Below are positions 1 through 8,188 of a stretch of DNA of 64,000 bases, piece after piece; within the stretch, counting starts at the first letter, position 1; the number at the start of each line of letters is the position of its first letter. Source of the DNA: an uncultured Eggerthellaceae bacterium (GTDB lineage: Bacteria > Actinomycetota > Coriobacteriia > Coriobacteriales > Eggerthellaceae); assembly GCA_947566075.1 (NCBI GenBank), contig CANOIM010000002.1, positions 1 to 64,000 on the forward strand, in the 5' to 3' direction. The translations under genes and the position numbers were made by a program. Below the pieces are notes generated by a model. The model was not told the origin of the DNA. It made no database searches and saw nothing but the letters and a program-made list of their open reading frames with translations.

Positions 1-14
1 TGAAAGGCATCTCC

Positions 15-2054
15 ATGGGCAAAGAACTGGATACCGACGTAGTCTGGCCAAGGCGGGCCGTGGTCACCGCGGGCATGCCCTATGGCAATAAACCGCTCCA
101 CTTCGGTCACATCGGGGGCGTCTTCATCCCCGCTGATGCCTTCGCCCGCTTCCTGCGGGACCGCATCGGGCCCGATAACGTCCGGTTCGTCTGCGGCACT
201 GACTGCTTCGGGTCCCCCATCAACGAGGGGTACCGCAAAGCGGTGGAATCCGGCTCCTTCACAGGCACCATCGAAGAATACGTGATGGGCAACCATATCC
301 GTCAGAAGGAGACGCTCGCGGCCTTCGATATCAGCCTGGACATCTTCGAGGGGAGCGGCATCGGCCGTTGCAAGGATGTGCACCAAACGCTCTCGGAGAA
401 GCTGATCGAGGGCCTGTACGACCAAGGCTATCTGCACCTGGAGGAAACGCTCCAGTTCTTCGATGCAGAGGCGAACACCTTCTTGAATGGCCGCCAGGTA
501 CAGGGGCGCTGCCCGGTCCAAGGCTGCAAGTCAGAGCATGGCTATGCAGATGAATGCGATATGGGCCACCAGTATGACCCGGCAGACCTCATCAATCCCG
601 TCTCCTCCCTCACGGGTACGGTGCCTGAGATGCGCCCCGTGAAGAACTGGTACTTCGATCTGCCTGCCTTCGCGGGCTTCCTGAAGGGCCAGGTGGAGCA
701 GATGGAGGCTGACCCGGAGACCCGTCCGGTGGTGGCGAAGACCATCGATGAGTTCCTGGCTCCGCCGGTCATCTTCGTGAAGAGCGAATGCCTGGATGCC
801 TATCTGGCCTTGGCGGATAGCCTGCCGCCCCACACCTTCCGCGAGGCGGGCAAGGGCAAGCATAGCTTCGAGATCCAGTTCGAGTCCATCGAAGAACGGG
901 ACGAGGCCAAGACCGTGCTCACCGCTCAGCAGATCCGCTTCCGCACCTCCAAGACGCTGGTGCCCTTCCGCATCACCGGCTCCATTGAATGGGGCGTGAA
1001 GGCCCCGGTGCTGGACGGGGTTGAAGGGCTCACGGTCTGGTGCTGGCCCGAATCCCTCTGGGCGCCCATCTCGTTCACCATAGCCCTGAATGATGACCTG
1101 GCTCTGCCGCGCAATACCTGGCGGGATTTCTGGTGCGCTGATAATGCCCAGGTCTATCAGTTCATCGGTCAAGACAACATCTACTTCTACGGGGTGGCCC
1201 AGCCAGCCATCTGGGAGGCGTTGGGCAAGCGCGGCGTCTTCGGCGGCCCTGATGCCAAGCCTCTTCGCCAGACCACCCTGGTGGCGAACCATCACCTGCT
1301 CTTCGGCAAGACCAAGGCTTCCTCGTCCTCTGACGTCAAGCCCCCTACTGGCGAGGAGCTCTTGGAGCACTATACGGTAGAGCAGCTGCGCGCCCATTTC
1401 TTGGCGTTGGGACTGGGGCAGAAGTCGGTCGGGTTCAAGCCGAAGCCCTTCGACCCAACGCTTTCCGAAGAACAGCGGACGGACAAGCGCGTGGCCGATC
1501 CGGTGCTCAAGGAAGGCGCGCTGCTCACCAACGTGTTCAACCGCCTGGCGCGCAGCTGCTTCTATGAGGCGGCGAAGAGCTTCGAGGGATACATGCCCTT
1601 GGGCGCTCCCGCCCCTGAGGTGGTGCGGGCGGCGAAGGAGGCTTTGGCCAGCTACGAGCATAGGATGCACGCTTTCGAGCTGCATAGCGTGATGTCGTTG
1701 GCTGACGAGTTCATCCGCTTCGCCAACAAGCATTGGGCAGATGGCATCAAGGCCGCCTCTGACGCTGAGGAAGCTGGGGAACCGGATGCACCCCAGTTGC
1801 GTCGCCAGGTGCTCCTGGATTCGTTCTACCTCCTGCGCGTCTGCACGCTCATGATGCATCCCGTGGTGCCCCAGGGTTGCGAGGTCATCTGCGACTACCT
1901 TGACTTCGAACCAGCGGAGTTCTTCAGCTGGAGCTATGACTTCAACGGCATGGAGGAGCTCTGCCATGGCGGGGAGATAGACGAGGCGCGCCATAAGGTC
2001 TGCGAGCTGCCACCCCGGTTCGACTTCTTCCGCAAGCACGAATCCCAGTATTAG
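15..2054 (+). CDS. Methionyl-tRNA synthetase-like class I aminoacyl-tRNA ligase
   Basis: 679 aa. Class I synthetase of the MetRS subfamily, which joins methionine to tRNA in the cytosol. Visible are a HIGH-type motif HFGHIGG (residues 29-35) after the typical MPYGNKPLH stretch, and a MetRS zinc-knuckle region (about 166-190, CPVQGC...ADECDMGHQYDP, followed by DLINP) in which the last Cys appears to be His. The KMSKS loop is degenerate: it reads KTKASSS around 432-438, so the second Lys is lost. A helical tail fits the anticodon-binding domain; no tRNA-binding EMAP domain is seen. AAAGG lies just upstream of the ATG. The altered loop suggests a paralogue or divergent enzyme rather than the main MetG, but that is inference. 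Confidence 0.75.
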   Translation: MGKELDTDVVWPRRAVVTAGMPYGNKPLHFGHIGGVFIPADAFARFLRDRIGPDNVRFVCGTDCFGSPINEGYRKAVESGSFTGTIEEYVMGNHIRQKETLAAFDISLDIFEGSGIGRCKDVHQTLSEKLIEGLYDQGYLHLEETLQFFDAEANTFLNGRQVQGRCPVQGCKSEHGYADECDMGHQYDPADLINPVSSLTGTVPEMRPVKNWYFDLPAFAGFLKGQVEQMEADPETRPVVAKTIDEFLAPPVIFVKSECLDAYLALADSLPPHTFREAGKGKHSFEIQFESIEERDEAKTVLTAQQIRFRTSKTLVPFRITGSIEWGVKAPVLDGVEGLTVWCWPESLWAPISFTIALNDDLALPRNTWRDFWCADNAQVYQFIGQDNIYFYGVAQPAIWEALGKRGVFGGPDAKPLRQTTLVANHHLLFGKTKASSSSDVKPPTGEELLEHYTVEQLRAHFLALGLGQKSVGFKPKPFDPTLSEEQRTDKRVADPVLKEGALLTNVFNRLARSCFYEAAKSFEGYMPLGAPAPEVVRAAKEALASYEHRMHAFELHSVMSLADEFIRFANKHWADGIKAASDAEEAGEPDAPQLRRQVLLDSFYLLRVCTLMMHPVVPQGCEVICDYLDFEPAEFFSWSYDFNGMEELCHGGEIDEARHKVCELPPRFDFFRKHESQY

Positions 2055-2103
2055 CCTATTCTGTGTTTAAGGTCATTAGGTGGTCTTCGTTGAATGAGGG
2101 GTC

Positions 2104-2688
2104 ATGATGAGGAAGGCGCCGTCTGATATCCAGCGATCAGTGGAAGGAAGCTTCCGTAAGCTCATCCTCGAGAAGGGCTATCGGTCGGTGTCTGTTTCAG
2201 ACATAGCCGATGGGGCTCATCTGTCGCGCCATTCGTTCTATGAGTATTATGCGAACAAAGAGGATGTGCTCTCGAGCATCTTCTCTCAGGATGCGATGAA
2301 GCCCCTCAAGGATGCTCATGCGCTCTTCTCATTGGAAGAACGCAGGGATATGCCCCGTATAAGTGAGCTCTTGCTGGGGAAGATGTATCAAGGGGTCTAC
2401 GATAACGGTGATTTCTATTATCACCTCGTCAAACCCATGAAGGGCAACGATGATACATTCATCCGTGTCGTCACGAATGCCATCTATGACTTTGACATGG
2501 ACTTGCTTGTGAGCATGGGGCTTGATAGCGCCCAGAAAGAGACAGAGTACTCAGCCTATGTCTTCGCCGCTTCTCAGGCCATGTTGATGCAGAAATGGAT
2601 AGCCGCAGATTATGATATGAGCGTCGAAGAGATCACCGCGCTCTATACTCAGATCATGACGCCGTTTTGGCTTGCACGAACAGCTTAG
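2104..2688 (+). CDS. TetR/AcrR family transcriptional regulator
   Basis: 194 aa. The N-terminal helix-turn-helix is clear (residues about 28-55, VSVSDIADGAHLSRHSFYEYY followed by NKEDVL), and the remainder is the helical ligand-binding/dimer domain typical of TetR proteins. GAGGGG sits just before the ATG; a second in-frame ATG follows at 2107. It lies immediately upstream of, and in the same direction as, the molybdenum enzyme cluster, so it is the obvious candidate local regulator. An inverted repeat at 2758-2776 is a possible operator. Ligand unknown. Confidence 0.88.
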   Translation: MMRKAPSDIQRSVEGSFRKLILEKGYRSVSVSDIADGAHLSRHSFYEYYANKEDVLSSIFSQDAMKPLKDAHALFSLEERRDMPRISELLLGKMYQGVYDNGDFYYHLVKPMKGNDDTFIRVVTNAIYDFDMDLLVSMGLDSAQKETEYSAYVFAASQAMLMQKWIAADYDMSVEEITALYTQIMTPFWLARTA

Positions 2689-2757
2689 GCTCTTCGTACG
2701 GATCGCTTCGTCGAGCGCTAGATCGTCACGCTTCTTCTCATCTGTCAGTGAACGTCT

Positions 2758-2776
2758 AACAGATGCTCTATCTGTT
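2758..2776. promoter_or_regulatory. Candidate TetR operator (inverted repeat)
   Basis: Perfect 7-bp inverted repeat AACAGAT-N5-ATCTGTT, 19 bp in total. It lies in the 239-bp gap between the tetR gene and the molybdenum enzyme gene. Size and symmetry fit a TetR-family operator. A nested outer pair CTGTTC/GAACAG (2772-2817) gives a second possible fold. No convincing -35/-10 pair was found in this gap. Confidence 0.4.
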
Positions 2777-2927
2777 CCTGATCCCCTGAGCTTTGCCTGA
2801 TATTGGCAGTTGAACAGGGTCCTCCCGAGCCTTCAAAGTATCTCTCAGATGGAGGCGCCCTCTGGTTCTCAACCTAAGGTCGCCCCCTCCTAAAGGATCG
2901 CATAAGGCGAATGAGAGGAGAAGGCAG

Positions 2928-5570
2928 ATGGGCAATGGCATGCCGAACATCGTCGAGGCCTACAAGGGCACTGACGAGACGACCATCCAGAGCATCGGCT
3001 GCGGAGGCATGGGTGGCGAGATGACCGCCGTGGATGCGAGGGACGGCAAGATCGTCCGCATCCGGCCTTACCGGATGGACGAGCGCTATACAGCGGAGGA
3101 GCTTGCGCCTTCGCTTTGGGAGTTGGAGAAGGACGGCAAGACGTTCAAGCCCGACATGAAGGGCGCGCCGAACTACTTCTCGCTGGCTTACAAGAACCGC
3201 GTCTATTCCAAGAACCGCGTCCAGTACCCGCTGAAGCGCGTGGACTGGAACCCGGACGGCGATCGCAACACGCAGAACCGGGGCATCTCGAAGTTCGAGC
3301 GCATCACCTGGGATGAGGCCATAGACATCATCGAGGCCGAGCTATCCCGCGTCATCGAGACCTACGGTCCCTTCAGCGTGCTCTGCGTGGGCGAGGATGG
3401 CCACCGCGAGTCGAAGGACCTCCACGCAGGCGGTGGCATGCACGCGAATCTGATGAGCAAGCTTGGCGGCTACACTCGCGAGACGCGCACTCCTGACTCG
3501 GTCGAGGGCTGGTACTGGGGCGCCAAGCACGTGTGGGGTTCAGGCTCCAACAAGGGCCTCGGCATGTGCGCCCCCGTGCAGACCGGTTACAACTCCTGGA
3601 ACGTCATCAAGGACATCACCGACTATTCGGAGCTCGTCTGCTTCGACGCCGGTGACTGGGAGCTCACCCAGAACTATGGTAGCCAGTTCCTTTCCCGCCT
3701 GCTCAAGTACTGGGAGGAGCTTGGCAAGGAGTTCGTGGTGGTTGATCCGTTCTGCAACTACACGGCGGCCTGCCACGAGACCATGAAATGGATCCCGATC
3801 CTGCCGGCAACGGACTCGGCTTTCGATATGGGCGTCATGTACGTCTGGATCACCGAGGGGCTTTACGACAAAGAGTACGTGGATACCCATACGGTGTACT
3901 TCGACCGTTGGAAGGATTATCTGCTCGGCAAGGGCCAAGACGGCGTGGCGAAGACCCCGCAGTGGGCCTCCGAGCGCTGCGGCGTGCCGGCGCACACCAT
4001 CAAGGCCTATGCCCGCAACGTCGGCAAGAAGGTCACCTCGCACTGCCACTTCAGCTCTGGCGCCGTCAAGGTTCCCTACTCCCATGAAGCAGGCCGTACC
4101 GGCGCATACAAGCTGGCTATGCAAGGCCTCGGTAAGCCGGGTGTGCAGCAGCTGCACCTGAACGCCATGGTGGTGGCTAAGGAGAAGATCGCCCGCTCCA
4201 CTACAGCGCCCTTCAGCTCTATCAACCAGTGTCGCATGTTCTATCCCACGGTGCAGTCGCTGCCACGCACCGAGGTGGCGAACGCCATCAACAATGGCAA
4301 GGTGAAGTGGTGGGGAAGCCCGTGCATCGTCTATGTCGAGACGAGCGAGCAATTCCAGGAGTTCAACTACCCGGCCCCGGCCGACCAGGGCGGTGCCAAG
4401 GTTCACCTTCTGTGGTCTGAGAAGCCCTGCAACATGAATTGCTGGAACGGAGGGTTCACGTTCCAGGATGCCATCCGCTCACCCGAGGTGGAGTGCTTCA
4501 TCACGAACCACCAGTGGATGGAGAACGATTCGCTGTTCGCCGATCTGGTGCTGCCTGTGACCACCTGTCTGGAGGATAACGACTCCATGGGCGCCGGCAT
4601 GTCCGTGGCCCTGCGCCGCAGCGGTCTGACGCCGCCGGCCTGTGAACGCGTGGGCGAGTCCTTCTCCGACTTCGAGATCGCCTGCAAGGTGGGCGAGCGC
4701 TTCGGCGTGCGCGACCAGATCGACCTGGGGATGACCCAGGACGAATGGCTCAAGTTCGGCTTCGACCAGTCGGAGCTGGGCACCGAGATCTCCTGGGAGG
4801 ATTTCAAGGATAAGGGATACTACTTCCCCCAGATCGACCCCAACTGGAAGGACCTGCCCGCGGGGATGCGCCCCTTCTACGACGACCCGGAGGCGAATCC
4901 GCTGGATACGCCCACGGGCAAGCTGGAGTTCTATTCCGACGCCTTGGCTGAGCACTTCCCCGACGACAAGGAGCGCACGCCTATGGCGAAGTGGCTCATC
5001 GGCGGCCCGGCAAGCGAAGGCTGGACCCATGACGAGACCCTGTGGGGCGAACGCTGCAAGGACTATCCGCTGCTGGTGACGGCAAGCCCCGCCCGCTTCC
5101 GCGTGCACGTGCAGGGCGACGACATCAAGTGGTTCCGCGAGATCGAGACCTGCAAGGTGCGCTGCCGCGACGGCTACCAATACGAGCCGCTGTGGATCGC
5201 CCCGGAGGATGCCAAGGCCCGTGGCATCGCCGGCGGCGACATCGTGAAGATCTTCAACGAGCGCGGCACGGTGCTCTTGGGCGCCCGCATCTCCGAGCGC
5301 GTGCAGCCCGGTTCTGTCATGGTCCACAAAGGGAGCCGCGTCGACCCCATCGCGCCACACCTCGACCGTGGTGGTGCCATCAACCTGATCGCCCCCCAGG
5401 CCACGGTGTCCGAGCACTGCAAGGGCTTCGTCGTGACAGGCTACCTGACCGAAGTCGCCAAGGTGACCGACGAGGAATACGAGGGCTGGAAGCGGGACTA
5501 CCCCGAGGCATTCGCCCGCGACTACGACCCGGCTATCGGCATCAACTACAAGTCCTGGGTCGTCGAGTAG
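2928..5570 (+). CDS. Molybdopterin oxidoreductase large subunit, pyrogallol-phloroglucinol transhydroxylase-like
   Basis: 880 aa, DMSO-reductase superfamily, predicted to bind Mo-bis-MGD. Unlike most relatives it has no N-terminal CxxC-type [4Fe-4S] motif (only Cys25 there) and no Tat signal, so it should be cytosolic. Length and layout match Pelobacter acidigallici transhydroxylase (AthL), whose Mo ligand is, from memory, a Ser after Asp; here TPDSVEGWYWG places D190-S191 at the equivalent site, with H158 and H166 as candidates for the active-site His. A good SD (GAGAGGAG) precedes the ATG. The small subunit follows after 30 bp. Eggerthellaceae catechol dehydroxylases belong to the same superfamily, so dehydroxylation is an alternative to hydroxyl transfer. 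Substrate unknown. Confidence 0.82.
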   Translation: MGNGMPNIVEAYKGTDETTIQSIGCGGMGGEMTAVDARDGKIVRIRPYRMDERYTAEELAPSLWELEKDGKTFKPDMKGAPNYFSLAYKNRVYSKNRVQYPLKRVDWNPDGDRNTQNRGISKFERITWDEAIDIIEAELSRVIETYGPFSVLCVGEDGHRESKDLHAGGGMHANLMSKLGGYTRETRTPDSVEGWYWGAKHVWGSGSNKGLGMCAPVQTGYNSWNVIKDITDYSELVCFDAGDWELTQNYGSQFLSRLLKYWEELGKEFVVVDPFCNYTAACHETMKWIPILPATDSAFDMGVMYVWITEGLYDKEYVDTHTVYFDRWKDYLLGKGQDGVAKTPQWASERCGVPAHTIKAYARNVGKKVTSHCHFSSGAVKVPYSHEAGRTGAYKLAMQGLGKPGVQQLHLNAMVVAKEKIARSTTAPFSSINQCRMFYPTVQSLPRTEVANAINNGKVKWWGSPCIVYVETSEQFQEFNYPAPADQGGAKVHLLWSEKPCNMNCWNGGFTFQDAIRSPEVECFITNHQWMENDSLFADLVLPVTTCLEDNDSMGAGMSVALRRSGLTPPACERVGESFSDFEIACKVGERFGVRDQIDLGMTQDEWLKFGFDQSELGTEISWEDFKDKGYYFPQIDPNWKDLPAGMRPFYDDPEANPLDTPTGKLEFYSDALAEHFPDDKERTPMAKWLIGGPASEGWTHDETLWGERCKDYPLLVTASPARFRVHVQGDDIKWFREIETCKVRCRDGYQYEPLWIAPEDAKARGIAGGDIVKIFNERGTVLLGARISERVQPGSVMVHKGSRVDPIAPHLDRGGAINLIAPQATVSEHCKGFVVTGYLTEVAKVTDEEYEGWKRDYPEAFARDYDPAIGINYKSWVVE

Positions 5571-5600
5571 CTCGCGCCCGTGTCCAGAGAGGAACAACCT

Positions 5601-6404
5601 ATGAAGGCATTTCTTATCAACGTGAAGAACTGCGTGGGCTGCCACGACTGCCAGGTCGGCTGCAAGGACGAGCATTGCGGCAACGACTGGGGCTCCTACG
5701 CCGCACCTCAGCCGGAGGTGGGCCAGTTCTGGTGCAAGGTGAACCAGTACGAGCGCGGCCATAAGCCCCATGTGAAGGTGAGCTATGTGCCCACGCTGTG
5801 CAACCATTGCGAGAACGCGCCTTGCATGAAAGCGGCCAAGGACGGTGCCGTGTACCGCCGCGACGACGGGCTCGTGCTCATCGACCCCGTGAAGTCGAAG
5901 GGGCAGAAGCAGATCGTGGAGGCGTGCCCCTACCACGTCATCTATTGGAACGACGAGCTGAACATCCCCCAGAAGTGCACCGGATGCGCCCATCTGCTCG
6001 ACGGCAACGAGCCCATCAAGGTGCCTCGCTGCGTAGACAACTGCCACGTGGATGTCATCCTGTTCGGCGAGGAGGACCAGCTGGGGCTCGACGGCACCGA
6101 AGAGGTGCTTCATCCCGAATACGGCACCAAGCCGCGCGTGTTCTACCACGGCCTGCCTAAGAAGTTCATCGCGGGCACCGTGTTCGACCCGGGCGAGGAT
6201 GAGATCGTCGAAGGCGCGAAGGTGACTGCTACAAGCGATGCCGGCACTTTCACCGCCGTGACCGACAGCTGGGGCGACTTCTGGCTGCGGGACCTTCCCG
6301 ATGCCGACTGGGCGGTCACCATCGAGGCTGACGGAAAGACTAAGACGCTCCAAACGAGCACGATGTCAGAGGATAAGGGACTGGGCGATATCGCATTAGT
6401 CTAG
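5601..6404 (+). CDS. Ferredoxin-like small subunit of the molybdenum enzyme (transhydroxylase beta-like)
   Basis: 267 aa. Twelve cysteines fall in three [4Fe-4S] groups: C11/C14/C17/C21, then LCNHC, PC and EACP, then KCTGC, PRC and DNC. This is the three-cluster pattern of transhydroxylase beta subunits. After residue about 190 comes an Ig/carboxypeptidase-regulatory-like beta domain (GTVFDPGEDEIVEGAKVTAT, then DSWGDFWLRDLP), matching the extra C-terminal domain of the Pelobacter beta subunit. The ATG at 5601 is preferred over a GTG at 5580 because GAGAGGA precedes it at proper spacing. Electron or structural partner of the 2928-5570 protein; cytosolic. Confidence 0.85.
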   Translation: MKAFLINVKNCVGCHDCQVGCKDEHCGNDWGSYAAPQPEVGQFWCKVNQYERGHKPHVKVSYVPTLCNHCENAPCMKAAKDGAVYRRDDGLVLIDPVKSKGQKQIVEACPYHVIYWNDELNIPQKCTGCAHLLDGNEPIKVPRCVDNCHVDVILFGEEDQLGLDGTEEVLHPEYGTKPRVFYHGLPKKFIAGTVFDPGEDEIVEGAKVTATSDAGTFTAVTDSWGDFWLRDLPDADWAVTIEADGKTKTLQTSTMSEDKGLGDIALV

Positions 6405-6427
6405 CCTGCAAAATCAACCCCCTAGTG

Positions 6428-6499
6428 ACAAGGTCGTCATGCGCAACCCAGCTCTCCTTTCTTCTTTCTCGAGCACAGCACCTGCGCAGACGACCTTGT
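6428..6499 (+). promoter_or_regulatory. Long inverted repeat between the Mo-enzyme genes and the zinc-ribbon gene
   Basis: The left arm 6428-6445 and right arm 6483-6499 pair over 17 positions (ACAAGGTCGTC with GACGACCTTGT, then TGCGCA with TGCGCA) with one bulged base and a loop of about 37 nt. There is no U-tract after it, so it is not a standard terminator. It could be a transcript-processing hairpin or an operator. Confidence 0.5.
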
Positions 6500-6569
6500 T
6501 TGATTAGAACAGCACCTTTTTGAAAGGACGGTAAATAGAATCATGTGTTTCAGACCGGCGGAGATCCAG

Positions 6570-6788
6570 ATGAAGAAGTGCTCGGCCTGCGGGGCTACAG
6601 CAAGGCCCATAGACAAGGTCTGTCAAAAATGCGGAGCCGAGCTTGAAGACCAGAAGATCGATTTTGATGCCGATCAGGCAAAGCTCGACTCTGCGATAAA
6701 GGCTCCTGGAGCCCCGAACGCCCCAGCAGTTCCCGGGGCACCGAAACCACCTGCAGCACCTAGTGCTCCAAAGCCACCGACAGTCTAA
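6570..6788 (+). CDS. Small zinc-ribbon protein with Pro/Ala-rich tail
   Basis: 72 aa. Begins MKKCSACG and carries CxxC-N13-CxxC (CSAC...CQKC), a zinc ribbon, followed from about residue 40 by a low-complexity tail rich in Pro and Ala (PGAPNAPAVPGAPKPPAAP). The ATG at 6570 has GGAG 7 nt upstream; an ATG at 6543 in the same frame would add nine residues but is poorly spaced from any SD. First gene after the long hairpin and probably cotranscribed with the VOC gene 14 bp downstream. Function unknown; a scaffold or interaction role is only a guess. Confidence 0.7.
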   Translation: MKKCSACGATARPIDKVCQKCGAELEDQKIDFDADQAKLDSAIKAPGAPNAPAVPGAPKPPAAPSAPKPPTV

Positions 6789-6802
6789 GAGGAGAGGTCA
6801 TC

Positions 6803-7348
6803 ATGGCAAACAACACTACCTTGTTCGACGAGCATGGCATCAAGCAGCTCGGTTATTACGTCCAGAGCATCGAAGAGACTGCTGCGATGCTGCATGACAC
6901 TATAGGCGTTGGTCCGTTCCTCGACAGCGGTGTCACGGAATTCGATGCTTGCGAAGTGCGAAGCAAAACGGTGCCGTTGAAGATACGGACCGCTCTCGGA
7001 CACCTGAATGATATACAGCTTGAATTGATCGAGATTTCCAGCAATGGGCCAGATCCCTATCATGAGATGGGCCACTATGGGCTTCATCACTTCTGCATCT
7101 ACGTTGATGATGTACAGGCGGCCGTGGATGCATTGATGGCGGCGGGCATGACGGTTGCCATGCTCCTAGAGAGCGGCAGCGGCCAGAAGATAGCCTATGT
7201 GGATGCTCGTGAACAGCTGGGGCAATACATCGAACTGTGCACTCCTAACGATAAGCTCTGGGAGACGGTGAAAAGCCTTCACGAAAACGCAGAGCCGAAC
7301 GGACCGGCGATCATCCCCATCAGCGCCCTCATGGCAGGAAGGGGCTAG
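6803..7348 (+). CDS. VOC (glyoxalase/epimerase-fold) protein
   Basis: 181 aa. Two beta-alpha-beta-beta-beta modules of the vicinal oxygen chelate superfamily, resembling methylmalonyl-CoA epimerase. The ligand pattern is altered: the usual first His (HIGIAV) is Gln here (KQLGYYV), while QLELIEI, LHHFCIYVDD and YIELCTP supply Glu, His and Glu. GAGGAGAGG precedes the ATG. It sits three bases ahead of an SDR gene, and the VOC-SDR pairing recurs at 9671-11155. Dihydrodaidzein racemases of equol producers are, as I recall, relatives of methylmalonyl-CoA epimerase, so racemisation of a ketone next to its reduction is plausible; no substrate can be assigned. Confidence 0.82.
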   Translation: MANNTTLFDEHGIKQLGYYVQSIEETAAMLHDTIGVGPFLDSGVTEFDACEVRSKTVPLKIRTALGHLNDIQLELIEISSNGPDPYHEMGHYGLHHFCIYVDDVQAAVDALMAAGMTVAMLLESGSGQKIAYVDAREQLGQYIELCTPNDKLWETVKSLHENAEPNGPAIIPISALMAGRG

Positions 7349-7351
7349 AAG

Positions 7352-8137
7352 ATGGGTACAAAGAATCCCTACGATCTCACAGGGCGTGTCGCTCTCATCA
7401 CCGGTGCCAGTTCCTATGGCATCGGCAACCAATCCGCAAAGCTTCTTGCCGCCCACGGGGCAAAGGTCTTTTTGACAGCGCGTCGCGAGGACAAGCTCAA
7501 GGATGCAGTTGCAGAAATCGCCGCAAGTGGCGGAATCGCCGCTTACAAGGCAACGGACGTATCAAGGGAGGAAGACTGCAAAGCCGCCGTCGAGGCGTGT
7601 GTAAACGAATTTGGTCGCCTGGATATCATGGTGCTTTCCGCAGGCATATCTGGTCTTTCATTATCTGGTGGTCTCGAGGCTGCTTTTGATACGGATAACT
7701 GGAACAAGGTCTTGGGCATCAATCTGGATGGCGTGTTCTACATGGTCAAACATGGCTATCAAGAATGTGCGAAGCATGGTGTCGGGGCGATCGTCCCGAT
7801 CGCGTCTCTGGCGGCATGGCATGCGGCAGGTTCCGTTGCCTATACGGCTACCAAGGGCGCCATACGTTCGCTTACTCCATGCTTGGCGAAGCTGCTCGCC
7901 CCTCAGAAGATCCGCGTCAATACGCCCTATCCAGGCTTCATAGAAACCGATATGACGCATCCCCAAGGAATGGATGATCTATTCGCAAAGTTCAAAGAAG
8001 GCAATGTTGCGAAGATCCCTCTTGGGCGTCTTGGATCCGTCGATGATTGCGCCAATGCCGTGCTCTATCTAGCTTCAGATGCTTCAAGCTTCATGACAGG
8101 CCAGCATCTTGTGGTGGATGGCGGAGAGCTGGCGTAA
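7352..8137 (+). CDS. Short-chain dehydrogenase/reductase (classical SDR)
   Basis: 261 aa. Rossmann motif TGASSYGIG near the N-terminus, catalytic Ser in IASLAAW and the YxxxK pair in AYTATKG. The NNAG motif is LSAG. The C-terminus MTGQHLVVDGG is typical of the family. NAD(P)H-dependent ketone/alcohol interconversion is expected. Four-base gap to the VOC gene upstream, so they are certainly co-expressed. Substrate unknown. Confidence 0.9.
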   Translation: MGTKNPYDLTGRVALITGASSYGIGNQSAKLLAAHGAKVFLTARREDKLKDAVAEIAASGGIAAYKATDVSREEDCKAAVEACVNEFGRLDIMVLSAGISGLSLSGGLEAAFDTDNWNKVLGINLDGVFYMVKHGYQECAKHGVGAIVPIASLAAWHAAGSVAYTATKGAIRSLTPCLAKLLAPQKIRVNTPYPGFIETDMTHPQGMDDLFAKFKEGNVAKIPLGRLGSVDDCANAVLYLASDASSFMTGQHLVVDGGELA

Positions 8138-8188
8138 TTCAACAATGCAGGGATCGCGCGTGCGTGATCCCCGATATCAGGAGGGAAT

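Noticed and set aside
531..2039. Long minus-strand open frame (502 codons) antisense to the MetRS-like gene
   Set aside because: Mirror of a GC-rich coding gene; the plus-strand protein has clear family motifs and the antisense product has none.
4479..6353. Minus-strand open frame of 624 codons under the Mo enzyme genes
   Set aside because: Antisense shadow spanning two real genes; Leu/Val/His-rich translation without any domain.
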